In this document: piece by piece, positions 1 through 8,690 of the stretch
How positions within the stretch are numbered: the first letter of the stretch is position 1
How the letters are laid out: every line of letters starts with the position of its first letter
From: Herminiimonas sp.
GTDB lineage: Bacteria > Pseudomonadota > Gammaproteobacteria > Burkholderiales > Burkholderiaceae_D
Reading direction: 5' to 3'
NCBI GenBank assembly: GCA_014376645.1
Contig: JACMRD010000275.1
Coordinates: 1-37,121 of the forward strand
DNA length: 37,121 nt
Notes under the pieces: generated by a model
Told to the model about the DNA's origin: nothing
Database searches by the model: none
What the model saw: only the letters and a program-made list of their open reading frames with translations
Made by a program: the position numbers and the translations under genes

Positions 1-7
1 AAATTGA

Positions 8-23
8 TGCATTGCACAATGCA
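8..23. repeat. 16-nt perfect dyad TGCATTG-CA-CAATGCA
   Basis: TGCATTG and CAATGCA are reverse complements; intergenic, upstream of the nosR-like gene. Confidence 0.5.
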
Positions 24-314
24 AGATCGTAGCGACACAACGTGAAATGCGCTGCCGTTGCCGACACCGTCGGGCCTGGCTCAAGTTGTTCTAAAAAATC
101 GCAGCCGTGTTCCACGGTTGATCCGTAATTTCACACTCGGGACTTCGGATCGCGTCTGGCAACGTCTCCCGAAACGCAGGCCCGAGCAGGCGGATTGCCA
201 CACGCAGCGATCTGCCCTGCATGCCGCGCGGGCACGCGCACCGCCGATGCAGCGACTCCGGCAGCGGCGCGCTGACCCCGTGTTTCACCCCAAAGGATTC
301 TGTCGAGAATTGAC

Positions 315-331
315 TCGGCATGCATTTTGCA
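315..331 (+). promoter_or_regulatory. Candidate sigma54 (-24/-12) promoter, TCGGCATGCATTTTGCA
   Basis: GG-N10-GC spacing; GGCATG-N4-TTGCA close to consensus TGGCACG-N4-TTGCW. Confidence 0.45.
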
Positions 332-384
332 GGAGTACTTTCTTTCAATGCAAAGGCGCACACATTCAAAAAACAGGAGACAGC

Positions 385-402
385 ATGAACTTCTTCTTTT
401 AA
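385..402 (+). other. Five-codon mini-ORF (MNFFF*) behind a strong Shine-Dalgarno sequence; possible leader or remnant
   Basis: AAAAAACAGGAGACAGC-ATGAACTTCTTCTTTTAA. Confidence 0.3.
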
Positions 403-406
403 GGTT

Positions 407-422
407 TGGCACGATGCCTGCG
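407..422 (+). promoter_or_regulatory. Candidate sigma54 promoter, TGGCACGATGCCTGCG
   Basis: Exact TGGCACG, GG-N10-GC spacing, about 60 nt before the nosR-like ATG; -12 half is CTGC rather than TTGC. Confidence 0.4.
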
Positions 423-482
423 CGCAGAACCCGGCGTGGCCTTTCACAGTTTGATGCGGTACTTTTGGAGGATGATCGAAGC

Positions 483-2633
483 ATGCTGAAAAGCCTCACC
501 ACAGTCACGCCACCGTCACTGCTTCGCACGTGGCACGGCGTCCTGCTCGCGCTGATGCTGTTCATGGCACTGGCGACGGTAATCCAGAAAGCCCATGCCG
601 GCATCATGACCCGTGACGCGCTAGCCAAGCGCTTCCCGGCGCCGCTGATCATCGGCGAGAAAGATGCCGCGCTCCCGGTGTGGCCAGTCTTCAAGAAAAA
701 CATGACCTCCACCGACCTCGTTGCCTACGTGTTCGAGTCGGTCGATTTCGCGCCGATCCCGGGTTTTTCGGGCGTGCCGATGAACCTGCTGATTGCGCTC
801 GATCCGAGCGGCGCGTTCATGGACGTGCAGGTGCTGTCGCATCATGAGCCAGTATTCCTCGATGGCCTGGGCGATGGGCCATTGCTGAAATTCGTCAGCC
901 AGTACAAGGACCTCTCGCTCAAGCAGAATCTGAAAATCATCACGGGTAACAGCAGTGGCACCAAGAAGGAAGGGGCCAATGTCTATCTCGACGGCGTCTC
1001 CAAGGCGACTGCCTCGGTACGCATCATCAATCAGAGCGTGCTGTCATCCGCGCTGAAGGTCGCCCGCAAGAAGTTGGGCTTTGCCGAAGGCCGCGATCCC
1101 GACCTGATCGCCCGCATCGATGAAAAGAAATTCGACGTCATGAGCACCGACGCGATGGAAAAACAGGGGCTGGTCAAGCACGTCGTCGTCAGCAATCGCA
1201 CGGTGGACAAGAGCTTCGCCGATTCGATCGCCGCGCGTCTCGATCCAGAGGCGCAGGCCAAACCGGATGCTCCCTTCGTCGATCTCGATCTGAGCCTGGT
1301 GTCGGTGCCCTCGGTCGGCCGCAACCTGCTGGGCGAAGCCGGATGGAACCGCCTCAAGGGCCGGCTCGATCCGGGTGATCATGCAGTGATGCTGGTCTCG
1401 CGCGGACGCTACGGCATCGTCGGCGACGATTTCGTGCACGGTTCGGTACCGGACCGGCTGGCGCTGAAGCAGGGTACGCTGCCGATCGAGATCCGCGATC
1501 TCGATCTCGATTTGCCGGTCAACGGCGAACGGCCGAAGCCCGAGTCGATGAAGATCTTCCGCATCATCAGCCAGTCCGGCCTCGATCCGTCGCAACCGCT
1601 GGAATTCTATCTTCACGTCACGCGCAGCAAGGGCATCGTCTATCCGGAAAAAACCAGCCGCGACGTGCGTTTCGATTACACCCTGCCGGCCAGTTTTTAT
1701 ATCGCCGCCGAATCGGACAACAAGACCTGGCGCGGCATCTGGATCGGCCGCTGGTGGGAAATCGCCATCCTGCTGATCGCGCTGGCGCTGTTGTCGGTGG
1801 CGTTGGTGAAGCAGAAAAAACTGGTGGCCAACGACCGCCGCTTCGTCTGGTTCCGGCGCGGCTTCCTCTGCTTCACGGCCCTGTTCATCGGCTGGTACGC
1901 ACAGGGGCAGCTTTCGATCGTCAATTTTACCGGCGTGCTGCAGGCGCTGCTGCAACATCGCAGCCTCGAGTTCCTGCTCTACGATCCGATGACGGTCACG
2001 CTCTGGGCTTTCGTCCTCATCTCGCTGTTCGTCTGGGGGCGCGGCACCTTCTGCGGCTGGCTGTGTCCGTTCGGCGCCCTACAGGAATTCACGGGCAAAA
2101 TCGCGCAGGCGCTTAAGATACCGCAGCTGATGATCCGCCGCCAAACCGACCAACGACTGAAATTACTGAAATACGGCGTGCTGGCTGCGATCCTGATCAG
2201 TGCCGTGTTCTCGGCCGAACTGACCGACAAGCTGGTGGAGGCCGAACCCTTCAAGACGGCGATCACGCTGAACTTCATCCGCTCCTGGCCGTTCGTCCTG
2301 TATGCGGGCGGGCTGCTGGTGGCCAGCATGTTCGTCTACAAGTTCTTTTGCCGGTTCCTGTGTCCGTTCGGCGCCGGCCTGGCGGTGCTGGGTCGATTCC
2401 GCGTGCTGGACTGGCTGCCGCGCCGCAAGGAATGCGGCACGCCCTGCCAGACCTGCCGCCACCGCTGCGAGTACGATGCGATCCGGCCGAACGGCAGCAT
2501 CCAGTACGAAGACTGTTTCCAGTGCCTCGACTGCGTCGTGATCTACGAAAGCGACGACAAATGCGCGCCGCTGATCATGGAAAAAAAACGCCTGCGCAGC
2601 ATTCCCATCGTGCCCGTCACGCAACCGCACTGA
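483..2633 (+). CDS. NosR-like FMN-binding, polytopic membrane, 4Fe-4S protein
   Basis: Signal/TM N-terminus MLKSLTTV..., FMN-binding-like DGVSKATAS, membrane motifs CGWLCPFGALQEF and CRFLCPFGAG, C-terminal Cys clusters CGTPCQTCRHRC and CFQCLDC; ORF opens at 327 but ATG 483 follows a GGAGG. Confidence 0.85.
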   Translation: MLKSLTTVTPPSLLRTWHGVLLALMLFMALATVIQKAHAGIMTRDALAKRFPAPLIIGEKDAALPVWPVFKKNMTSTDLVAYVFESVDFAPIPGFSGVPMNLLIALDPSGAFMDVQVLSHHEPVFLDGLGDGPLLKFVSQYKDLSLKQNLKIITGNSSGTKKEGANVYLDGVSKATASVRIINQSVLSSALKVARKKLGFAEGRDPDLIARIDEKKFDVMSTDAMEKQGLVKHVVVSNRTVDKSFADSIAARLDPEAQAKPDAPFVDLDLSLVSVPSVGRNLLGEAGWNRLKGRLDPGDHAVMLVSRGRYGIVGDDFVHGSVPDRLALKQGTLPIEIRDLDLDLPVNGERPKPESMKIFRIISQSGLDPSQPLEFYLHVTRSKGIVYPEKTSRDVRFDYTLPASFYIAAESDNKTWRGIWIGRWWEIAILLIALALLSVALVKQKKLVANDRRFVWFRRGFLCFTALFIGWYAQGQLSIVNFTGVLQALLQHRSLEFLLYDPMTVTLWAFVLISLFVWGRGTFCGWLCPFGALQEFTGKIAQALKIPQLMIRRQTDQRLKLLKYGVLAAILISAVFSAELTDKLVEAEPFKTAITLNFIRSWPFVLYAGGLLVASMFVYKFFCRFLCPFGAGLAVLGRFRVLDWLPRRKECGTPCQTCRHRCEYDAIRPNGSIQYEDCFQCLDCVVIYESDDKCAPLIMEKKRLRSIPIVPVTQPH

Positions 2634-2643
2634 GGCCCTTGCC

Positions 2644-3681
2644 ATGCAAAGACGTACCTTCATTTCCACCGGCATCGGGCTCGGCACCTTGGCTGCGGCA
2701 GGCGCCGCATTCCAGCCCCGCCAGACCGCAGCGGCGTCCGGCAGCATCGATCGCGGGGACGATCTTGGCGATGGCCGCCGTCTCTTTATCGGCGCCGACC
2801 TGGCCTTCGGCACCACGATGTCGGTGCAGGTCGCACATGCCGACGCCAGGCTGGCCACACGGGCGATCGAGGATGCCCTCGCAGCTGCAAAACAGGTCGA
2901 TCGCCTGATGACCCTGCACCGCGAAGACAGCCAGGTGGTGCAGCTCAATCGTGACGGCATGTTGAAGCAACCCGATCCGCATCTGCTGACCGTGCTGGCA
3001 TGTGCTGACAACCTGGCACGCAGGACACAAGGCGCCTTCGACATCACGGTGCAACCGCTGTGGTGCGCCTACAGTGCGGCCGCCGCCCGCGGCACGCTGC
3101 CCACCGATGCCGAACGACGGGACGCGATGCTGCGCACCGGCTGGCAGCACCTTCGGTTCGATCGCCATCAGGTCGCTCTGGCGCCCGGCATGGCAATCAC
3201 CTTGAACGGCATTGCGCAAGGCTATGCCGTCGACCTGGCACGACAGGCCGTCGCCGCGCTCGGCATCGAGCACGCGTTGCTCGACACGGGTGAATTCGGC
3301 GCACGCGGCGCAAAGCGGCAATCGCAGCCCTGGACGATCGGCGTGCGCGACCCGCGCGATGCACAGGCGATGGCCGCTGTGGTGCGGATGGACGGGCGCA
3401 GTATGGCGACCTCGGGCGATTACGAGACCACCTTTACACCGGACTTCCGGCACCATCACATCTTCGATCCAGCCACCGGCGATTCACCGCCGGAACTGGC
3501 AAGCGTCACCGTCGTGGCAGCATCGGGCATGCTGGCCGATGCCTGGTCGACGGCGTTCATGGTGCTGGGACGGGAGCGCTCGATCGCACTTGCCGCGAAC
3601 CTGCCGGAGCTCGACCTGATGTTGGTCGACAAACGGGGAGCGATCTGGCGCAGCGCCGGTTTCCCGGTTGCAGCGACCTAA
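2644..3681 (+). CDS. apbE: ApbE-family FAD:protein FMN transferase (NosX-like), Tat-like signal peptide
   Basis: QRRTFIS twin-arginine-like N-terminus, LNGIAQGYAVDLA, LLDTGEFGARG, WSTAFMVLG (ApbE motifs); 10 nt downstream of the nosR-like gene. Confidence 0.85.
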   Translation: MQRRTFISTGIGLGTLAAAGAAFQPRQTAAASGSIDRGDDLGDGRRLFIGADLAFGTTMSVQVAHADARLATRAIEDALAAAKQVDRLMTLHREDSQVVQLNRDGMLKQPDPHLLTVLACADNLARRTQGAFDITVQPLWCAYSAAAARGTLPTDAERRDAMLRTGWQHLRFDRHQVALAPGMAITLNGIAQGYAVDLARQAVAALGIEHALLDTGEFGARGAKRQSQPWTIGVRDPRDAQAMAAVVRMDGRSMATSGDYETTFTPDFRHHHIFDPATGDSPPELASVTVVAASGMLADAWSTAFMVLGRERSIALAANLPELDLMLVDKRGAIWRSAGFPVAAT

Positions 3682-3704
3682 AAAAAACCACCGCATGCGG
3701 TGGC
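3681..3704 (-). terminator. Rho-independent terminator for the minus-strand pedF/mxaJ-like operon
   Basis: On the minus strand: CCACCGC-AT-GCGGTGG followed by TTTTTTTT. Confidence 0.7.
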
Positions 3705-3727
3705 CTTAAAACTAGATCCAGCGAACT

Positions 3728-4576
3728 TCAGGGCCGCACGATCTGCACCCCGTACTTCGCGAAGATCTTGATCATCTCGCCGGAGGCGAACAACTCGTCC
3801 ATTGCATCCTGCAGCAGCTTGCCCAACTCGACATCATCGCTGCGCACCGCCATGCCGACCGTCCAGCCCTTGCGCGGCAAGCGCTGGAACGCCACTTCAC
3901 GCATCTCGAAACGGGGATCGTCGCGCAGCACGTTTTCGATTTCGGAGCGGTTGGCGAGAACCGCATCGACCTCACCCGACTTCAACCCTTCCAGCGCTGC
4001 CACACCGGTCGGAAAGATCTTCAGGTCCTTGCTGTAGCGGCCACCGTCTTCACCCAGCAGCACCATGGCGCCGATCGAAATTTTCTCGACACCGATGCGC
4101 TTGCCTGCCACCGACGACAGCCCATCGAACTTCGGCACACTTTGTACATTGCGCACCAACCGTACCGTTTCAGTGTGATACGGCGAAAAAATCTTGACCT
4201 GCGGATTGGCCGCCGACAGCGACAGATCGATCGGCACGTGCAACAGCACGTCAGCCGGACCGTAGCCGAGGTAATGTCCCTTCCACACCATGTTGCGCAA
4301 GTCGTCGTTGAGGTTCTCCCCGGCGGGAAACGACAGCAGGCTCAGCTTGAGTCCGAGCTTTTTCGCCAGCGCGTCACCGAGGTCGACATCGATTCCCTTG
4401 CCGAGCTTGGAGAACGGCGCGAAATCGTCATACACCGCAACTTTCAACGTGCCTGATTTGCGGATCTTCTCGAGATCGGCATGCGCCGGCGTGGCAACCA
4501 GCGCGAGCATGCACAGCAAGATGCCGGCGAACCCGGCCACCCGCTGCCCGCCGCGCCGCATTCCTGATGGTCCCAT
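3728..4576 (-). CDS. Quinoprotein dehydrogenase-associated periplasmic substrate-binding-like protein (MxaJ/XoxJ-like)
   Basis: Signal peptide; LRKSGTLKVAVYDDFAPFSKLGKGIDVDLGDALAKKLGL; start codon overlaps the cytochrome stop by one base. Confidence 0.75.
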   Translation of the reverse strand: MGPSGMRRGGQRVAGFAGILLCMLALVATPAHADLEKIRKSGTLKVAVYDDFAPFSKLGKGIDVDLGDALAKKLGLKLSLLSFPAGENLNDDLRNMVWKGHYLGYGPADVLLHVPIDLSLSAANPQVKIFSPYHTETVRLVRNVQSVPKFDGLSSVAGKRIGVEKISIGAMVLLGEDGGRYSKDLKIFPTGVAALEGLKSGEVDAVLANRSEIENVLRDDPRFEMREVAFQRLPRKGWTVGMAVRSDDVELGKLLQDAMDELFASGEMIKIFAKYGVQIVRP

Positions 4577-5058
4577 TATTTCTTGGCCAGTGGGACGTCA
4601 CGAACCGACTCAAGATACGTCTTGATGGCCCACATTGCTTCCTGGTTGAAAATGCCTTCAAACGGTGGCATGTACACCGCGCCGTTACGCACCTTGCCGT
4701 GCCGGACGCTGGTCAGGAAGTACTGGTCGTTCTCGACGAAACAAGCTGCCTTTTTCTTTTCATCCTTCTGCGGCATGCAGTCGCGGTCCAGCAAGCGCAA
4801 GTCGGGAGCGATACCGCCGGAGATCGCTTCCAGGCCATGGCAGCGCGCGCAATTCTGGCCGTAGGCCGAGCTGCCGATCTTGATGGCGGCCGGATCACCG
4901 CGGTAGGGGTTCTGGTCCAGCCACTTCTCGCCGACAGGCGGCAGTGTCTTGGTGTCGACTGCCTGTGGTGTCACATCGCCGTGTGCGGCGGCGGGACCGC
5001 AGAATGCCGCAACTGCCATGGTGACGAGAATACAGCGCAGGATGCCTGGAGTTTTCAT
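4576..5058 (-). CDS. pedF: c-type cytochrome, PedF-like (alcohol dehydrogenase electron acceptor)
   Basis: Signal peptide, single CARCH heme motif, YMPPFEGIFNQEAMWAIKTYLESVR. Confidence 0.7.
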   Translation of the reverse strand: MKTPGILRCILVTMAVAAFCGPAAAHGDVTPQAVDTKTLPPVGEKWLDQNPYRGDPAAIKIGSSAYGQNCARCHGLEAISGGIAPDLRLLDRDCMPQKDEKKKAACFVENDQYFLTSVRHGKVRNGAVYMPPFEGIFNQEAMWAIKTYLESVRDVPLAKK

Positions 5059-5098
5059 GAGTGCTTTGCTTTCAATGGATTGACAGACTCACTGGAGT

Positions 5099-5115
5099 TA
5101 GCAAGACGCATGCCC
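5099..5115 (-). promoter_or_regulatory. Candidate sigma54 promoter for pedF (GGGCATGCGTCTTGCTAA on the minus strand)
   Basis: GG-N10-GC, -12 half TTGCT; about 40 nt before the ATG. Confidence 0.4.
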
Positions 5116-5164
5116 GTCCTTCAGGGGGCGTGAACGATAGTTACTGCGCGTCATTTCGGGACAG

Positions 5165-5181
5165 TGTACTATTTCGATACA
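5165..5181. promoter_or_regulatory. Candidate activator site TGTACTATTTCGATACA (TGTA-N9-TACA)
   Basis: Imperfect dyad upstream of the pedF sigma54 box and between the divergent pedF and regulator genes; resembles 12017..12033. Confidence 0.3.
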
Positions 5182-5336
5182 AGAAAAACAGGAGACAAGC
5201 ATGACCCACTACTCGATCCCGAGCCGTACTCCGCTGCGCGTCGCAGTCCTCTCCCGCCATCCTTCCTGACATCTCCACGGTCGGGATTCTGCTGTTTCCA
5301 ATTTGGCCATATAGGCATGATTTGTGCGGTGATTTC

Positions 5337-7235
5337 ATGGACATGATCGAAAAATCTCACGAGCGCTCTGCCGCATACGGCATCGCCAGAACGGCCAAGC
5401 CGGACTTCAGTCCGACCGGCCGCGCCGACCTGTCAGTTTTGCTCGAGCAGAACCGGGTGCTGCATGTCCACGCGTTGCCGGTGATGGAGACGCTCTACGA
5501 CCAGATCATCAACACGCATAACATGGTGATCCTCACCGACGTGAACGGCCGGATCATCCAGACGCTGGGCGATGCCGATTTCATCGAGAAAGCCGACCGC
5601 GTGGCGTTGAGCCCCGGAGTCGCCTGGTCGGAGGAAAGCAAGGGCACCAATGCGATCGGCACCGCCATCGCCGAGCAGGCGCCGACCGTCGTCCACGGCG
5701 GGCAGCACTACCTGGAAGCGAACCGGTTCCTGACCTGTTCGGCTGCGCCGATCTTCGATGTGAGCGGCAATGTCATCGGCGTGCTCGACGTCACCGGCGA
5801 CCAGCGCAATTATCACAAGCACACCATGGCGCTGGTGCGCATGTCGGCGCAGATGATTGAAAACCAATTGTTCTCGGCCGCCTTCCACGACTGCATCACG
5901 CTGCACTTTCACAGCCGCCCCGAGTTTGTCGGCACGTTGATGGAGGGACTGGTCAGCTTTACGCCCGGTGGGCGCTTTCTGTCGGCCAGCCGCAGCGGTA
6001 TGTTCCAGCTCGGCCTGTCGTTGTCGGCACTGCAGTCGCACACCTTCAGTTCCCTGCTCGGCCTGCCGATCTCGGACCTGTTCGATCACTACCGCACGGC
6101 GGCGCCCGGACTGCTGAGCCTGTGCCTGCACAGCGGTGTGCGCGTCTATGCCAAGGCCGATCTGCGGCCGACCGGCGATGCGTTTTCGCGCACGCTGGCA
6201 TCGGCGCGGCGCGGCTCGACTGGTGAGGCCGGGAGCAAGGGAACGGCACTGCCTGCCGAAGCCAGCGCGCCCTCACGGCTGTCGAGCCTGCGTTACTTAA
6301 ACACCGGCGATGCCCAACTGGCCAGCGTCATCGACAAGGTCAACAAGGTTCTCGGTCGCGACATCGCGATCCTAATCACCGGCGAGACCGGCACCGGCAA
6401 GGAATTGCTGGCGCAGGCGATCCACAATGATTCGCCGCGCAAGCACGGCCCGTTCGTGGCGGTCAACTGCGCCTCGATTCCCGAGACGCTGATCGAATCC
6501 GAATTGTTCGGTTACGAGGACGGCGCCTTCACCGGCGCCCGCAAGAAAGGCAGCATCGGCAAGCTCCTGCAAGCCAATGGCGGCTCGCTGTTCCTCGACG
6601 AGATCGGCGACATGCCGCTGAGTCTGCAAGGGCGCCTCTTGCGGGTGCTGCAGGAGCGCATGGTGACACCGCTGGGAAGTGCGAAATCGATTCCGGTCAA
6701 CGTCGCGCTGACCTGCGCGACCAACCGCAACCTGCGCGAAATGATCGCCCAGAAGACCTTCCGCGAAGACCTTTATTACCGGCTCAACGGACTTGTGGTG
6801 AAATTGCCGCCGCTGCGCGAGCGCACCGACCTCGAAGTCGTGATCAACAAATTGATCTCGACCGAGTCGCCTGGCAATCGCTATCGGATTGCGCCCGACA
6901 TCATGGCGCTGTTCAAGGCCCATACCTGGCCGGGTAATTTCCGCCAGCTAACCAACCTGCTGCGTACCGCAATGGTCATGGCCGGCGACGATCACGAGAT
7001 ACGGCGCGAACATCTCCCCGACGATTTTCTCGAAGATGTGGTGCTGGCGCAGGACAGTAACAGCAGCGCCGCGCTCGATCCGATGGCGCGCATGATCACC
7101 TCGAACGCTACCCTGGACGATGTCGAGCTGTCGATGATTCGGCAATCGCTCAAGGATCACGACGGAAACGTCTCGGCGACCGCCCGCGCGCTCGGCGTCT
7201 CGCGCAATACGATCTACCGCAAGCTGAACCCGTAG
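5337..7235 (+). CDS. AcoR-like sigma54-dependent transcriptional activator (GAF, AAA+, Fis-type HTH)
   Basis: Walker A GETGTGKE, GAFTGA loop, LFLDEIGDMP, C-terminal HTH VSATARALGVSRNTIYRKL. Confidence 0.92.
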   Translation: MDMIEKSHERSAAYGIARTAKPDFSPTGRADLSVLLEQNRVLHVHALPVMETLYDQIINTHNMVILTDVNGRIIQTLGDADFIEKADRVALSPGVAWSEESKGTNAIGTAIAEQAPTVVHGGQHYLEANRFLTCSAAPIFDVSGNVIGVLDVTGDQRNYHKHTMALVRMSAQMIENQLFSAAFHDCITLHFHSRPEFVGTLMEGLVSFTPGGRFLSASRSGMFQLGLSLSALQSHTFSSLLGLPISDLFDHYRTAAPGLLSLCLHSGVRVYAKADLRPTGDAFSRTLASARRGSTGEAGSKGTALPAEASAPSRLSSLRYLNTGDAQLASVIDKVNKVLGRDIAILITGETGTGKELLAQAIHNDSPRKHGPFVAVNCASIPETLIESELFGYEDGAFTGARKKGSIGKLLQANGGSLFLDEIGDMPLSLQGRLLRVLQERMVTPLGSAKSIPVNVALTCATNRNLREMIAQKTFREDLYYRLNGLVVKLPPLRERTDLEVVINKLISTESPGNRYRIAPDIMALFKAHTWPGNFRQLTNLLRTAMVMAGDDHEIRREHLPDDFLEDVVLAQDSNSSAALDPMARMITSNATLDDVELSMIRQSLKDHDGNVSATARALGVSRNTIYRKLNP

Positions 7236-7274
7236 CCAGGCTGCCTTATCGTCTGCAGGGCGTGCCGTTCGACA

Positions 7275-7291
7275 CGGCACGAGTTTTGCTG
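7275..7291 (+). promoter_or_regulatory. Candidate sigma54 promoter for the motor-like operon (CGGCACGAGTTTTGCTG)
   Basis: GGCACG-N4-TTGCT, exact GG-N10-GC spacing, about 50 nt before ATG 7341. Confidence 0.6.
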
Positions 7292-7340
7292 TGATATACA
7301 TTCCTGATGATTGCCCCACCCCGGAACCAATGCGTCCCTG

Positions 7341-8084
7341 ATGAAAATTGTGCGACTCCGCAATCCGTTCTCCACCACCCTGCCCAACCTGCCGGGCGCC
7401 GCACCCGACACCCTGCTGCTGCAATGGTGCGCGTTCGTCGGGTTGCTCGCGTTCGTCACGGTGCTGCTGGCCCGGCACAACGTCTGGGGCATTTTGAAGG
7501 ATGCCGACCCGACCGGCATCACGATGACGATCCTGGCCGTCTTCACCGGGGCGACGTTCTGGTGCGGCCGCCGCTGCCATGTTCTGGCCGAGGAGCGGCG
7601 TGCGCTCGATGCCTGGATCAGCAGCCACCGGCAGCGCGCCGGTCGCGGGCTGCCGGCTGCCTTACCGCTGCAGGCGCGACACACGACGGATTATCTGCAA
7701 GCGGTCGAGCGCAAGCGCTCCCTGAACCACGTGGAAAACGGCCAGCTCACCGATGTCCTGGCGGAGCGTCTGCATGGACCGAGCGAAGGCGCATGGTGGG
7801 TCAACGGCATCCAGATCAAGCTCGGACTGTTGGGCAAGGTGATCGGATTTTCGATCCTGGCGCTGCAGATCTCGCAGATCGAAAGTTTTGACCCCAGCCA
7901 GACGCAGACCCTACTGAAAAGCCTGACCGGTGGCCTCGGTGTGGCGCTGCTGACGACCGCCGTTGGACTGGTCGCCAACATCCTGCTCGGCTTCCAGCTG
8001 GTACGACTGGACCGTTGCGCCGACGCGATCCTGGCCGATGCACTGTATTTCGTCGAAACCGATTTGCAGTCGGCGGCACGCTGA
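7341..8084 (+). CDS. MotA/TolQ/ExbB-family proton-channel-like membrane protein
   Basis: About four hydrophobic helices; signature-like LTGGLGVALLTTAVGLVANILLGFQL; ORF also opens at TTG 7311. Confidence 0.7.
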   Translation: MKIVRLRNPFSTTLPNLPGAAPDTLLLQWCAFVGLLAFVTVLLARHNVWGILKDADPTGITMTILAVFTGATFWCGRRCHVLAEERRALDAWISSHRQRAGRGLPAALPLQARHTTDYLQAVERKRSLNHVENGQLTDVLAERLHGPSEGAWWVNGIQIKLGLLGKVIGFSILALQISQIESFDPSQTQTLLKSLTGGLGVALLTTAVGLVANILLGFQLVRLDRCADAILADALYFVETDLQSAAR

Positions 8085-8690
8085 ATGGCGCTCAAGCGCA
8101 AGTCGCGCGAGACGGATGTCGATCCGTTCTACGACATGCTGTTCAATATCCTGATCGCGTTCGTGTTCTGTTTCATCGTCGCCTTGCTGGCCATGAATCC
8201 GAAGGCAAAGAAAGCCGGCGACGTGCCGGCCAAGGCGGAATTCATCATTACTTTGACCTGGCCGGACCTGGACCCCAACGACATCGATTGCTGGGTACAG
8301 GACCCGAGCGGCAACACGGTCTGGTTTCGCCAGCGCGAAGCCGGCCTGATGCACCTGGACCGCGACGATCGCGGTCTGGTCGGCGACACGATGATTGTCA
8401 ACGGGCGCGAAGTGGTCAATCCGCTGAACCAGGAAGTCGTCACCATCCGCGGTTTTGCCGCCGGCGAGTACACCGTCAACGCATTTTATTACGAGAGCCG
8501 CAACCGCCAGCCGGTCGATGTCACCGTCTCGGTCGTCAAAGTCAATCCGAAAGCCGATGTCATTTTCTACGGTACCGTGAAATTGCCCGCCAAGGGCAGC
8601 GAACGTACCGCAGTGCGCTTCACCGTCGATGCCGAAGGTGAAGTCAGCAACATCAACACCCTACCGAAAACCATCGTCCAACCTTCATGA
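8085..8690 (+). CDS. ExbD/TolR/MotB-like single-TM stator subunit with atypical periplasmic domain
   Basis: DPFYDMLFNILIAFVFCF resembles the ExbD/TolR P-x-x-D-x-x-x-x-L-L-I-x-F TM segment; periplasmic part FIITLTWPDLDPNDIDCWVQDPSGNTVWF is DUF2135-like. Confidence 0.6.
   Translation: MALKRKSRETDVDPFYDMLFNILIAFVFCFIVALLAMNPKAKKAGDVPAKAEFIITLTWPDLDPNDIDCWVQDPSGNTVWFRQREAGLMHLDRDDRGLVGDTMIVNGREVVNPLNQEVVTIRGFAAGEYTVNAFYYESRNRQPVDVTVSVVKVNPKADVIFYGTVKLPAKGSERTAVRFTVDAEGEVSNINTLPKTIVQPS

Noticed and set aside
5201-5269. 22-codon ORF considered as pqqA
   Set aside because: Right size, but MTHYSIPSRTPLRVAVLSRHPS lacks the conserved Glu-x3-Tyr pair needed for PQQ synthesis
5311-5328. AGGCATGATTTGTGC, GG-N10-GC sigma54-like match before the regulator gene
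   Set aside because: Only about 10 nt before ATG 5337, so the transcript would be essentially leaderless; weak -12 half; GG-N10-GC alone is frequent in GC-rich DNA
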